Assembly: GCF_036013525.1 (NCBI RefSeq)
Contig: NZ_CP107853.1
Location: forward strand, 2,976,001-3,040,000
Direction: 5' to 3'
Length of the DNA stretch: 64,000 nucleotides
From: Nonomuraea sp. NBC_00507
GTDB taxonomy: Bacteria; Actinomycetota; Actinomycetes; Streptosporangiales; Streptosporangiaceae
Below the pieces are notes generated by a model. That model was not told where the DNA came from. It saw only the letters and a program-made list of their open reading frames with translations, and ran no database searches. Below, piece after piece: positions 23,808 through 33,165 of the stretch. The stretch's first letter is position 1. The number at the start of each line of letters is the position of its first letter. Position numbers and translations under genes: made by a program.

Positions 23808-26585
23808 TCACGATCCGCTGGTACGCACCTGCGCCGCGGCGAGAACGTCGATGACCGGCCGCAGCAGCCCCGGTGGCCGGGCGCAGGCGTCCAGCCGCTC
23901 GAGCAGGAAGATCCACTGATCGACCAGGCCGGGCGTCGGCTCCCTGGGCCTAAGGGGGTCCCGGGTCGTGGCGCGGGCCGTCTTGAAGGCCGCGATGGCG
24001 TCCCTGAGCTCGCCCTCGCCGTCCAGGAACCGGCCGCAGCCGGCGAACCCCTTGAAGTCCCAGGCCATGACGTCGTGCCGGTCCTGCTTGATGTGGGCTT
24101 CGGCCTCGGCCAGCAGGAGCCGGAACAGCTCGCCCGCCCGGCCGCCACGAGTGTCACCACCGAGAGCCGCCGCGACCAGCGCGTGGAGTGCCGGCGCCAG
24201 GAGCGAAGCGCCGCGGTGGTGGTATGGCATGGCGGCCTCGATCTGCCGTGCGGCCCTGTCGAGGTCGTTGTCCTTGAGATGGGCCAGGCAGAGGGTGGTG
24301 CGCGCCCGCAGCAGGATGGCGGGATCGGTGAATCTTCGCGCGAGTTCCACCGCCCGCCGCGCCGTCCGGATCGCCTCCTTGGGATCGCGCTCGAGCAGCA
24401 GGTAGGCGTGCCCGTTGTGGTAGAGGCTCTGCAGCCAGTCCTGGCCGCGCCCGTCCAGCTCCCCCCGGACGATCTCGTCCATTTGGTCGGCGGCCCCCCA
24501 TTGGCCGAGCTCGGCATGCCATCGGGCCAGCTTCATGCCGATGTCGACGCTCCTGCGCGCGGTGAAGTCCCGCATCTCCGGCTTGTCGGGGTATCCCTCC
24601 GACTCCGGTACGGCACGAGCCTTCCTGGCACATCGGATCGCCTCGGTGTACTCGCCCCAGTGCCGATGGCAGTCCGCCAGCCCTCCGAAGATGTTCATCC
24701 GCAGCGGCAGCAGGCGGCGGTAGGCCTCCGGGTCGCTCTTGAGCAGCTTGTCGTGGTCGTCGCGGGCCAGCTTGTAGTAGTCGTACGCGGTCTCGACCTC
24801 GTAGCACTGCCAGTACGCCCTGGCCCAATTGGCGCGGATCTCCGCCCGGATGGGCAGGTCCCGCAGGGCGTTTGCGTATTCGAGTGCCTTGCCGTACGCG
24901 TGGTTGGCCTTGGCGAAGTCGCCCATGGACATGTACAGGACACCGAGCGCGTTGTGGTTGGTCATCTCGCTCATCTCGCTGCGGAGCCTTCCGCGCAGCT
25001 TCTCGCGCGCTTCGAGCAGGAGGGGGGCGCGGTTCCGCTTGCGCAGCTCCGGGTCGAGTTCGTCCTGGATCCGGCGGTGGGCGCGATCCCACAGATCGCC
25101 CGTCCGCATCAGCGCCCTGAGCTCGGCGAGATGGAGGCGCAGGTCCGCGAGGGTGTGTGGCGAGGTGACTCGCCGGTCGTGGAGCTCGTAACCGGCACGG
25201 CGCAGCAGGTGGTACCACTTGCTGTCCACGGGCCCGTCCTCGTCCGGCAGGCCGGCCCACTTCCGTTCGGCCTCCGACAGGGACAGGCGGTATTCGCCGT
25301 GGGCCGTCTCCACGGCTACGCGCCTTTCCACCAGCCTTGTCAGCGCGTCCCGCACCTCGTCGGCCGGATGCGGTTCGTGGTGCTCCGCGACGACGAGGGC
25401 GCACACCGCGTCGAGGCGGACGGAGGTCCCGTAGGCGTCGAGGGCCTCGAGCGCGCGGCGCTCCAGGGGATTGAGGCCGGCGATGACGTGCTGGATGAGG
25501 AAGCCCAGTATGTCATCCTCGCTCTCGAGGCGTCTGAGTTCGGCAGCTAGCCTGGCGGGTGTCTCTCGGGCGGAGCGGAAGGCGGCGCAGGCGAGTTCGC
25601 CGCGGCGGGGGTTGCCCCGCAGCTGGCCGTGCAGCCTGGCCACCGCCTTGATCACGGGCCTGTCGTCGCCGGCCACCCGCTGAAGGTACTTGAAGAAGTC
25701 TCCGGGCTCGAGCCCCTCGACGGTGATCTGGTCCTGGCGCTCTGGCCAGGTGCCCCGCCCGAGGGCCTTCGGCGGGTGCCGCGTCATCAGGATCAGGGTG
25801 ACCTGGTGCTGGGTGTCTTTCGCGAGGATCTCGAACGCCTCGTCCAACTCGGGGTCCCGCAACTGTCGCGTGACGGGGTCGAGCAGGTTCTCCACGTGCC
25901 TGACGGCGATCACCACGGGGGTGTCCCGGTGGCTGTCCAGGGCGGCCGCTAGCTGGTCGATGGGAGGATTATGGAGGCCGATCGCCTCCCGTAACGCCAC
26001 GTCGTCCTCGGACAGGTTCTCGATGTCGGCGATCAGTCTGCCGACGTCGATGCCCGCGCCCGGATCCAGGTCCGGGGCGACCTCGCGGCGGACGACCCGT
26101 GGCCGGGACCGGCCGGACGGACCGGGAAGCGCGTTCTCCAGCTCCCACAGCGCCTCTTCCACAAGCTCCGTCTTCCCGATCCCTGGGGGACCGGTGACGA
26201 TGACGATGCCCGACGCGCCGCCGGTCAGTCGCTGCCGCAGAACGGAAAGCTCCTTGGTGCGGTCGATGATGCCCGGGTTCCGGCGCGGAGTGGTCGCGGG
26301 CGGGGAGACGGCCTCGTGAGGCCGCTCGCGCTGCGGCTGTTCTTCCGCCCCTGGGGTCTGGACGATCGTCTTCTTGGCGAGCCGGATTTGGTATAGCCCG
26401 ATGAAGACACTGGTCAAAAGGCTAAGGATGCCAGCGATCTGATTGAGGATTCCCACGTACTTATGGTTCGGATCCTTTGAGTCGACTAGGACGTTCCACC
26501 AGTTCAGGGCATTGCCCCAGGCGATCACTGCCACCATAAGCGTGATGCCACCCAGCCACCATAATTTCCGCCTGCTCCCCACCAC
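23808..26585 (-). CDS. Membrane-anchored STAND/AAA ATPase with TPR-like C-terminus
   Basis: The 925-aa protein has two hydrophobic segments (about 8-25 and 45-65), then an AAA/NACHT-like domain with Walker A GPPGIGKTEL (about 132-141) and a Walker B-like VVIAVRH strand. The second half is a long helical array with TPR features (HNALGVLYMSMGDFAKANHAYG). STAND ATPases with TPR sensors are typical of actinobacterial signalling and phage defence: the repeats sense a ligand and the ATPase oligomerises. No separate effector domain is seen, so the N-terminal membrane part may be the output. It is monocistronic. Confidence 0.75.
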   Translation of the reverse strand: MVGSRRKLWWLGGITLMVAVIAWGNALNWWNVLVDSKDPNHKYVGILNQIAGILSLLTSVFIGLYQIRLAKKTIVQTPGAEEQPQRERPHEAVSPPATTPRRNPGIIDRTKELSVLRQRLTGGASGIVIVTGPPGIGKTELVEEALWELENALPGPSGRSRPRVVRREVAPDLDPGAGIDVGRLIADIENLSEDDVALREAIGLHNPPIDQLAAALDSHRDTPVVIAVRHVENLLDPVTRQLRDPELDEAFEILAKDTQHQVTLILMTRHPPKALGRGTWPERQDQITVEGLEPGDFFKYLQRVAGDDRPVIKAVARLHGQLRGNPRRGELACAAFRSARETPARLAAELRRLESEDDILGFLIQHVIAGLNPLERRALEALDAYGTSVRLDAVCALVVAEHHEPHPADEVRDALTRLVERRVAVETAHGEYRLSLSEAERKWAGLPDEDGPVDSKWYHLLRRAGYELHDRRVTSPHTLADLRLHLAELRALMRTGDLWDRAHRRIQDELDPELRKRNRAPLLLEAREKLRGRLRSEMSEMTNHNALGVLYMSMGDFAKANHAYGKALEYANALRDLPIRAEIRANWARAYWQCYEVETAYDYYKLARDDHDKLLKSDPEAYRRLLPLRMNIFGGLADCHRHWGEYTEAIRCARKARAVPESEGYPDKPEMRDFTARRSVDIGMKLARWHAELGQWGAADQMDEIVRGELDGRGQDWLQSLYHNGHAYLLLERDPKEAIRTARRAVELARRFTDPAILLRARTTLCLAHLKDNDLDRAARQIEAAMPYHHRGASLLAPALHALVAAALGGDTRGGRAGELFRLLLAEAEAHIKQDRHDVMAWDFKGFAGCGRFLDGEGELRDAIAAFKTARATTRDPLRPREPTPGLVDQWIFLLERLDACARPPGLLRPVIDVLAAAQVRTSGS

Positions 26586-27187
26586 GTCATCATTGCGCCA
26601 GGCTCACGGACGAAAAAGCCAGGTTCATGCCACCGTGCGCGCGCATCCCCTACCTGGCCTGGGCCGACACACGCTCGGCCTCCTCGAAGGGCTGCTCGAA
26701 GGCGTGCCTGCTGAGCTCGCCAAGGGCGACATCGACCGCTGGCTGGGCCGCCGGACGCCCGGCGAAGCCAGTGCCGAGCTGCTTCGCCGCCGCCTCCGGC
26801 GCACCCGCCGTGGCGAGGCATCGCACTCAGCGTCGCCGACCGGCTCGGACCCCGAGGCGCAGCCCCACATCGCGTTGCCGCCTCCGTCCTGGTGGCTTCC
26901 CTCCAACCGTGGGCAACCATTCTGGTTGATCCGAAATATTGCGCCTATTCAGCCTCAAAAGGGTGCAATATCTTGGTCACAGTCACACCGGCAAGTCTTC
27001 CTCTCGAACCAAACGGCGGATTAGCTGGAAGCTTAGTTCAATAGTCATTTGGCGTCGAAGGCAAGAGGGGGACAGTATCTAAAGTTCCTTGGGCTATTTT
27101 TGGCAGTCGTCATCCGCAAAGCCATCTCATGTCAGCATCAGCGCTCGTTCCCTGTCGTCCGAGCCTATGAAGCCGGCGGATTTCCAC
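26586..27187. other. Gene-free 600-bp region upstream of the SHOCT genes
   Basis: No supported gene is seen. Frames around 26640-26830 are arginine-rich shadows without ribosome sites. From 26920 the sequence becomes AT-rich, which fits a promoter region for the STAND gene (leftward) or the SHOCT genes (rightward). Confidence 0.45.
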
Positions 27188-27373
27188 ATGGATGACATGG
27201 AGATAGTGCGCCAGTTCCGGCAGCTGGCGCAGTTGCATTCCGACGGGTCACTTACGGACGAGGAGAAGGCCACGGTCGGCGTGCGAGACGACGCGCCGGC
27301 CAATTCCAAAGCGCGTTTCGAGGTCTACGGCGACGGCAACCGGCTCCTCCGAAAGGATCTCTCCTTCGACTAA
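27188..27373 (+). pseudogene. Truncated SHOCT-domain gene, duplicate of the next gene's 5' end
   Basis: MDDMEIVRQFRQLAQLHSDG and then SLTDEEKATV closely match the start of the gene at 27864 (MGDIDIVSQLRRLAQLHSDG, CLTDEEFALA). Similarity stops after the DEE of the SHOCT motif, and about 30 unrelated residues follow before the stop. It lacks all membrane and binding domains. It is best read as the remnant of a tandem paralogue. Confidence 0.6.
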
Positions 27374-27863
27374 GCAGATAAGATCGACGTCGATGTGACC
27401 CGCGTGCTCCGACTGAGACTCGTGAACACCTGGTTGACCGGGGACTCCGCGTACTCGGTCGTGAGGAGACACCGTCCTGGAGAAATGAGCGGGCTAGTCT
27501 AGGACGAGCGATGCCGCATCCGCTTGGCCTCGCGGGTGCGGTAACGCCCGAGCGCACCCAGTCTCGTGCGCATGATCAACAGCACACACGCCGTGCTGAG
27601 CGGTTGCAAGGGCTTCGTAGATCTCAGTGTGTCAGCGCATACTTTGCTCTTGGCCTGGGCTTCCCGGTGCTGAGGGCGTCCAACATCGTTGGACGCCATG
27701 ATCGTTCGTCGCGCGGCCCGAGAACTTCACAGATTCACCATATCCACGTCAGATTCGAACAGGTGGTCTTGCTTTAGGCCTACGCCTGCTGGTTAGCGTT
27801 GTAGAAGGAGCGACGGGCGGACCATCTGACGCTGTTATCCGAGGCCTATGGCCTGGAGTTCCA
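27374..27863. other. Gene-free 490-bp region
   Basis: It lies between the SHOCT remnant and the intact SHOCT gene. No frame has a convincing start and ribosome site, and no repeats stand out. It probably contains the promoter of the SHOCT/GH2 pair. Confidence 0.4.
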
Positions 27864-29711
27864 ATGGGTGATATCGATATAGTGAGTCAGCTCAGACGGT
27901 TGGCGCAGCTGCACTCCGACGGTTGCCTCACAGACGAAGAATTTGCTCTCGCCAAGGAGCGGCTTCTGTCGCGAGCCGCCGACTTTGCCGATTCGGCCAA
28001 GGCCGCCGAGAGTTTCGATACCCAGACCACCAGACCCCTATCGCATGGTGGCCACCTCCAAGAACCGAGGGCCAACACACTAAGTTCGAGGACAGGCAAA
28101 GGCCTGGCTGCCGTCTCATTTCTCGTCGCAGGAATGTTGACGCTGCTCTTCTTCTTTACGCTACCCATGGGTACTCTGCCCATTCTAGGTTCGTTTACTG
28201 CCTCGGATCTGGCTAACATGCCCTCTGAGGAGGCCACACAGAAAGTTCTTTGGCTGGTTCCAGCAGCCGGCGTTGCTATAGCCGGTGCAGGGTTGCGGCT
28301 TTGTGGATCGAACGTAACCTCCCACACCCGCAATAATGTATCTACCGTCGTGCTAGCCCTCACGATTCTGGTCGTGCTTATCTATGTCATCGCCCTCGGC
28401 TACGCCCTGTACCTCCTCGACCAATCCGGAATATCGGCGCTGGGATACAGCGCTACGGATCTCATCGGAACCGGATTCTGGCTCGTTCTCGGTGCCATGG
28501 TCATTGCCGGAGGAGTCGCGGTGGCAGAGCTGATTCAGTCCGCTCTTGGGGCTCGGAAGGATGCCCTAGGCTCTAAGGGGACGACCGACGCGAATACCGG
28601 ACCAATAACAGCTCGCCAGGTGGGAGCGGAATTGCTTGCGCTGGTCCGCCGTCGCTTCCCGCCCATCAGGCCGCAAGACTTCATCCCGGCTGTACCGCAC
28701 GACGACACCGACTCGGACGAGCGGTCCCCCGCAAAAAGGCAAACGCATGGATCACAGAGGCGGTTGTCGAATATCTTCGTCTTGAGCGCGACGCTCCTTA
28801 TCCTATTCACACTGACAGGCATCGTCGTCCTCGTAAATATTAATAGTGATGAACCCACGGACGAAGGCGGGACAGAAACGACTCAAGCTCCGATTGGCAG
28901 TCCCGACGCAACATCACAGGCGAATTTCTCATTCGAAGAAACGCGTCTAGTCCCGGCCAATCAGTACTGGATTGATTCGGGCATCAATGTTGAGAGCGGG
29001 CGGCTTGAGTTTGTCTCTGACGGAATGGTAAAAACGTCAGAGGCGCTCGATCCAAATATCGATATCTACTCTCCGCAAGGTCAATCTTCTACGATAGCGC
29101 CATACGGTCGGAACTTTCCTGGGCCAGGACTTCACCCTTACTCGCTCATTGGCAAGGTCGGCGATGGCGAGGTGTTCGAGGTAGGCCGCGAAGCTTCCGT
29201 TCAGATAGCCGAGCCCGGACGACTCTATCTAGGCATAAATGACGATTTCGTTGAGGATAATTCTGGGGAGTGGAGCGTGACGATCAAGTTCAACGGAACC
29301 ACGGAGACCAAGGCTGCCGAGAGCCTGCTCTCCCTCGCCCGTCCCGCCACGTCGTCGTCGATCGAGAAGGCGGCGCTGGGGCCGGAAAAGGCGTTCGACG
29401 GCGACTTCACCACCCGATGGGGATCCCTCGAGTTCACGGACCTCCAGTGGCTCCAGATCGATCTCGGATCGCCCAAGACCATCTCCCGCGTGAGACTTTT
29501 CTGGGAGACGGCGTACGGGAAGACCTACCAGATCCAGGTGTCGAACGACGCCGCCGTCTGGACGACCGTCTATGAAACCGCGGCCGGCGATGGCAACGAG
29601 GACGATCTGACTGGTCTTTCCGGCACGGGCAGATACGTTCGCATGTACGGGACGGAACGGGGCACCAGGTTCGGGTATTCGCTCTATGAGATGCAGGTCT
29701 ACGGTAGATGA
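27864..29711 (+). CDS. SHOCT membrane protein with PA-IL-like and F5/8 type C (discoidin) domains
   Basis: The 615-aa protein combines an N-terminal SHOCT motif (about 4-36), four to five hydrophobic segments (about 82-104, 128-148, 158-188, 205-225 and 306-326), a LecA/PA-IL-like lectin sandwich (about 345-460; YWIDSGINVESG, then LYLGINDDFVEDNSGEWSVT) and a C-terminal discoidin/CBM32-like domain (about 480-614; KAFDGDFTTRWGS, WLQIDLGSPKTISRVRL). If the last helix exports the C-terminus, the two binding domains would face outside and tether glycans. The stop overlaps the next start (ATGA), so it is translationally coupled to a GH2 enzyme. CTGGAG precedes ATG 27864. Confidence 0.8.
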   Translation: MGDIDIVSQLRRLAQLHSDGCLTDEEFALAKERLLSRAADFADSAKAAESFDTQTTRPLSHGGHLQEPRANTLSSRTGKGLAAVSFLVAGMLTLLFFFTLPMGTLPILGSFTASDLANMPSEEATQKVLWLVPAAGVAIAGAGLRLCGSNVTSHTRNNVSTVVLALTILVVLIYVIALGYALYLLDQSGISALGYSATDLIGTGFWLVLGAMVIAGGVAVAELIQSALGARKDALGSKGTTDANTGPITARQVGAELLALVRRRFPPIRPQDFIPAVPHDDTDSDERSPAKRQTHGSQRRLSNIFVLSATLLILFTLTGIVVLVNINSDEPTDEGGTETTQAPIGSPDATSQANFSFEETRLVPANQYWIDSGINVESGRLEFVSDGMVKTSEALDPNIDIYSPQGQSSTIAPYGRNFPGPGLHPYSLIGKVGDGEVFEVGREASVQIAEPGRLYLGINDDFVEDNSGEWSVTIKFNGTTETKAAESLLSLARPATSSSIEKAALGPEKAFDGDFTTRWGSLEFTDLQWLQIDLGSPKTISRVRLFWETAYGKTYQIQVSNDAAVWTTVYETAAGDGNEDDLTGLSGTGRYVRMYGTERGTRFGYSLYEMQVYGR

Positions 29712-32359
29712 CCGGCCGTCGCTCACGACGTGCGCCGTTCAGCTGGTTGATCATGATCCTGGCGCTGATCGTCGGCTTCGGTGTCGCAGGCACCGGCGGT
29801 GTCGTCACCGTCAGCTCCTCCGAACTGACCCGAGGCTGGTCACTCCGATCAGCGGAGGACGTCACCGACACCGGAGCCGCCATCTCCCAGGTCGGCTACG
29901 ACACCGCGGGATGGCACCCGATCACCCTTCCCTCCACTGTCCTGGCAGGCCTGGTAGCAAACGGCGTCCACCAAAACATCTTCTTCGGGACGAACCTCCA
30001 GAAAGTCCCCGACCTAACCCAGCAAGAGTGGTGGTTCCGAGGCGAGTTCCCCGCTGTCCGCACCTCAGCGGGACAGGTGTACTGGCTCCGGTTCAAAGGG
30101 ATCAGCTACCGCGCGCAGATCTGGCTGAACGGACGGCGACTCGATCCCGACGCCGTCGGCACCATGGTGACCCGCGAGTACAACGTCACCCGGCGCATCC
30201 GTCCCGGCACAACCAATGCGCTGGCCATCCGCGTCACCCCACCGGCGCGTGACTGCCACGACCTCTCCTTCTGCACCGTCGACTGGAACCCTGAGGCCCC
30301 CGACATGAACGCCGGTCTCTGGGGCAAGACGCTTCTCGACACGACCGGCGCTGTCGCGCTGAGGGATCCGTATGTCAAGACGACCCTCCCCCTGCCCGAG
30401 ACGGACGCGGCAGACCTGACCGTGTACGTCGACGCGATCAACGCGGCAGACACCCCGGTGACCGCGACCATCAGCGGATCCATCACCAAGGCCGGCCGGC
30501 CCACGATCTCCTTCAGCAAGGAGGTGACGCTCGCCCCCGGCCAACGCAGGAATGTCACCTTCGACACGAAGGCCCACTCACAGCTCCACGTCGCCAATCC
30601 CGCTCTGTGGTGGCCTCACCAGTTCGGCGAGCCGGAGCTCTACAGTCTTTCCATGACCGCCGCGGTCTCGGGATCGACGTCCGACCGCAAGTCGATCGAC
30701 TTCGGCGTCCGGCAGTTCACCGGCTACCGCACCACGGTCAACGGGACGTCCTTTGCCGGCTACAAGGTCAACGGCCGTCCCATCCTGTTCCGGGGTGGGG
30801 GATACGTCTGGGACCTGCTCCAGCGCTGGGACACCAGAACCAACCAGGCTCACATTGACTACACCAAGAACATGGGCCTCAACACCATCCGTCTGGAGGG
30901 CACTCTCGGCAACGAGGAACTCTACGACCTGGCCGACAGGGCCGGGATCATGCTCATGTCCGGCTTCGTCTGCTGCAGCGCCTGGGAGAACGACAGGAGC
31001 TGGTCTCCGGAGCAAGAACGAGTGGCCTACGCCTCATTGGACAGCCAGATGAGGGCGCTGCGTCATCACGCCAGCAGCTTCCTGTGGACGTACGGGAGCG
31101 ACCGGCCCCCCACTGAGGCACGACTGGACGGTTACAAGCGCATCGCCCGCATGCTGCACTGGCAGAATCCCACCTTGGACAGCGTCGCCACCTGGGCAGA
31201 TCCCAACGCCGGCATGAAGATGGACGGGCCCTACGTATGGGAGCCACCCGTGCTGTGGTGGGACCCCAGCCGATCGGGCAGTGCGTTCGGCACCACCGCC
31301 GAGCAAGGCGCACAAGCCCCTCCACCACTGGAAAGCCTGGAACGGTTCATCCCCCCGGACGACCGGTGGCCGATCGGCACAGTCTGGAACTACCACGCGG
31401 GCAAGCCGGGCACCCCATTCGACCACATCACCCCGTACACCGACGGAGTCGACAAGAGATACGGCAAAGCCAACGGCGCCGACGACTTTTCCCGGAAATC
31501 CGAGCTGCAGAACTACGAGACCACTCGATCGTTCTTCGAAGCCTGGAGCGCACGTCAACACACCCAGACGTTCGGCACCATCTTCTGGATGCTGAACAAC
31601 GCGTGGCCGTCGCTCCACTGGAACCTCTATGACTACTACTTCAAGCCAGGCGGCGGATATTTCGGCGCCAAGAAGGCCACCGAGCCGATCCACGCAAGCT
31701 ATGACTACCTCACACGGAACGTGCACGTGGTCAACTCGACCCTCGCAGCTCGCACGGCACTGACCGCGACGGCGAGTGTCTATGACATCCCGTCTCTGAC
31801 CCGGAAGTACACGGCCACCGCTCAGGTCTCCTCCCCGGCCAATGCCTCGGTGCGGGTGCTGAAAATTCCTCCATTGACCGGCCTGTCGAGGACGTTTTTC
31901 CTGCGGCTTCAGCTCCGGGACGCCAACGGCTCGAGTGTCAGCGACAACCTCTACTGGTACTCCACGCGTCCTGACGCGCTCGGCAACGCCGATAACCACT
32001 ACCAGACGGAGATCGACGGTTTCGCGGACCTGAGCGGCCTCAACAGGCTGGCTCCCAACCGGCACCTTGAGGCCGCGGCAAGCCGTTCCCTGTCCGGCGG
32101 CCGAGAGACCGTCACCATCACCCTCACCAATGCCAGCCCAACCAATCTCGCCTTCTTCGTACGGCCCGAAATCACGGCAGGCGACAACGGCAGGGAAGTC
32201 CTGCCGGTCATTTACAGCGACAACTACCTCTCGCTCTGGCCCGGCGAATCCACCAGCATCACCGCGACCTACGAGACGGCCGCGCTGCACGGGCAGTTGC
32301 CTTACCTGAGGGTACGGGGCTACAACGTATCTACCACGTCGACTCCGGTGCACCGTTAG
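29708..32359 (+). CDS. Glycoside hydrolase family 2, exo-beta-D-glucosaminidase (CsxA-like)
   Basis: The 883-aa protein follows the layout of CsxA of Amycolatopsis: a sugar-binding N-domain (WYRT-like WWFRGEFPA), immunoglobulin-like domain, TIM barrel (LFRGGGYVWDLLQRWDTRT, NTIRLEGTLGNEEL) and C-terminal sandwich. From memory of CsxA, the acid/base Asp aligns with D465 (TYGSD) and the nucleophile Glu with E532 (GTTAEQGA), so it looks active. It would release GlcN from chitosan oligosaccharides. A single N-terminal hydrophobic segment (about 13-35) predicts export or membrane anchoring. It is coupled to the lectin/discoidin SHOCT protein, suggesting a surface system for an amino-sugar polymer. 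Confidence 0.85.
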   Translation: MTGRRSRRAPFSWLIMILALIVGFGVAGTGGVVTVSSSELTRGWSLRSAEDVTDTGAAISQVGYDTAGWHPITLPSTVLAGLVANGVHQNIFFGTNLQKVPDLTQQEWWFRGEFPAVRTSAGQVYWLRFKGISYRAQIWLNGRRLDPDAVGTMVTREYNVTRRIRPGTTNALAIRVTPPARDCHDLSFCTVDWNPEAPDMNAGLWGKTLLDTTGAVALRDPYVKTTLPLPETDAADLTVYVDAINAADTPVTATISGSITKAGRPTISFSKEVTLAPGQRRNVTFDTKAHSQLHVANPALWWPHQFGEPELYSLSMTAAVSGSTSDRKSIDFGVRQFTGYRTTVNGTSFAGYKVNGRPILFRGGGYVWDLLQRWDTRTNQAHIDYTKNMGLNTIRLEGTLGNEELYDLADRAGIMLMSGFVCCSAWENDRSWSPEQERVAYASLDSQMRALRHHASSFLWTYGSDRPPTEARLDGYKRIARMLHWQNPTLDSVATWADPNAGMKMDGPYVWEPPVLWWDPSRSGSAFGTTAEQGAQAPPPLESLERFIPPDDRWPIGTVWNYHAGKPGTPFDHITPYTDGVDKRYGKANGADDFSRKSELQNYETTRSFFEAWSARQHTQTFGTIFWMLNNAWPSLHWNLYDYYFKPGGGYFGAKKATEPIHASYDYLTRNVHVVNSTLAARTALTATASVYDIPSLTRKYTATAQVSSPANASVRVLKIPPLTGLSRTFFLRLQLRDANGSSVSDNLYWYSTRPDALGNADNHYQTEIDGFADLSGLNRLAPNRHLEAAASRSLSGGRETVTITLTNASPTNLAFFVRPEITAGDNGREVLPVIYSDNYLSLWPGESTSITATYETAALHGQLPYLRVRGYNVSTTSTPVHR

Positions 32360-32579
32360 GTGCTCACTACAGTGCCTTTTCGCCTCGTGCTCCTTATGAC
32401 CGTCTGCTCTGAGCTCGCTAACCTCGTGGTCCTGAGTGAGCGTGAGGTGCCCGGAGACGAGCAGGGCCGAGGGCGGAAGCACGCGGCGGCCATAACGCCC
32501 GCTGTAGGAGACCGGGGGCTAGTCCGGGTGTTCTGGTGGCTTGAGCTGGATAAATCTTCTAAGCAATACGTGAGCTTTT

Positions 32580-32603
32580 CAAGATCATCCCGCTCATATC
32601 CCC
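32580..32603 (+). promoter_or_regulatory. Promoter/start module copy 3 (start codon changed to ATA)
   Basis: CAAGATCATCCCGCTCATA keeps the block but has ATA where other copies have ATG. A CTTGAGCTGG element about 35 bp upstream (32540-32549) recurs at the same spacing in the copy at 39117, so homology extends beyond the core. Confidence 0.45.
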
Positions 32604-32865
32604 GGTGTATGGCGTTGTCGGACGGGCTGTCGGCGGTGACGACCACGTCAGGGATGATGCCGAGCGCGTGTGCGACAACGCCTCCATTGCCGCCGACAAC
32701 CTTCTTTCCAGCGGCGGTGTCTCGGCTGGTCAGGGGCCCACGTTGACACGTCAGGGTCATCCATCCCACTTCAAGCAGTCTGGATGGCCTGGGCTACGTG
32801 ATCTCACGTCTAGTGCTGTAGCGAGCTGAATCCGGAAGCCACGCTTCAGGTGCGTATAGAACCTG

Positions 32866-32892
32866 CGTGGTGCGGCGTTGCACCGCACCACG
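32866..32892. terminator. Strong hairpin, 10-bp stem and 7-nt loop
   Basis: CGTGGTGCGG and CCGCACCACG pair perfectly around the loop CGTTGCA. There is no T-run, as is common for terminators in high-GC actinobacteria. It lies 500 bp after the GH2 gene and could end that transcript, or be a structured RNA leader of the following operon. Confidence 0.45.
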
Positions 32893-32954
32893 TGGCCATC
32901 CGCTGGCGGTGAACCTGTAGGTCATGGAGGACAGCCGTGATCCGGCGTGGCCGG

Positions 32955-32971
32955 GGAGATCGCCGATCTCC
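32955..32971. promoter_or_regulatory. Near-perfect palindrome 195 bp upstream of the XRE gene
   Basis: GGAGATCG-C-CGATCTCC has 8-bp arms with a 1-bp centre, flanked by CCGG and CCCGG. The tight symmetry favours a dimeric DNA-binding protein over a hairpin, and the XRE regulator downstream is the obvious candidate. Confidence 0.4.
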
Positions 32972-33165
32972 ACCCGGCATGACGCGCCCGAATTATGAGC
33001 ATCGGCTAATCCATAACGACATCCACCCAGTACACGGTTCTTCGGCAAGCAGCCGCCATTCAGTTGGAAACGGGAAACAAGAAGACCGGCCTTGTCCACC
33101 CAGCACCGCTGGCGCACTCTTACAGGCAGTGACTCTCGGTTCCGTGACTGTGCGGGAGGTCCAAG

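Larger units (their letters stand above)
32360..33165. other. 800-bp gap with promoter-like module and hairpins
   Basis: No gene is supported; the frames on both strands lack ribosome sites. It holds a module copy at 32580-32603, a strong hairpin at 32866-32892 and a palindrome at 32955-32971, then the promoter region of the XRE/TIR operon. Confidence 0.5.

Noticed and set aside
26443..27024. 193-aa plus-strand frame in the gap after the STAND gene
   Set aside because: It starts inside the STAND gene, is arginine-rich shadow sequence and lacks any motif.
32356..32769. 137-aa minus-strand frame after the GH2 gene
   Set aside because: No ribosome site, no domain, and it crosses the dispersed promoter-like module.
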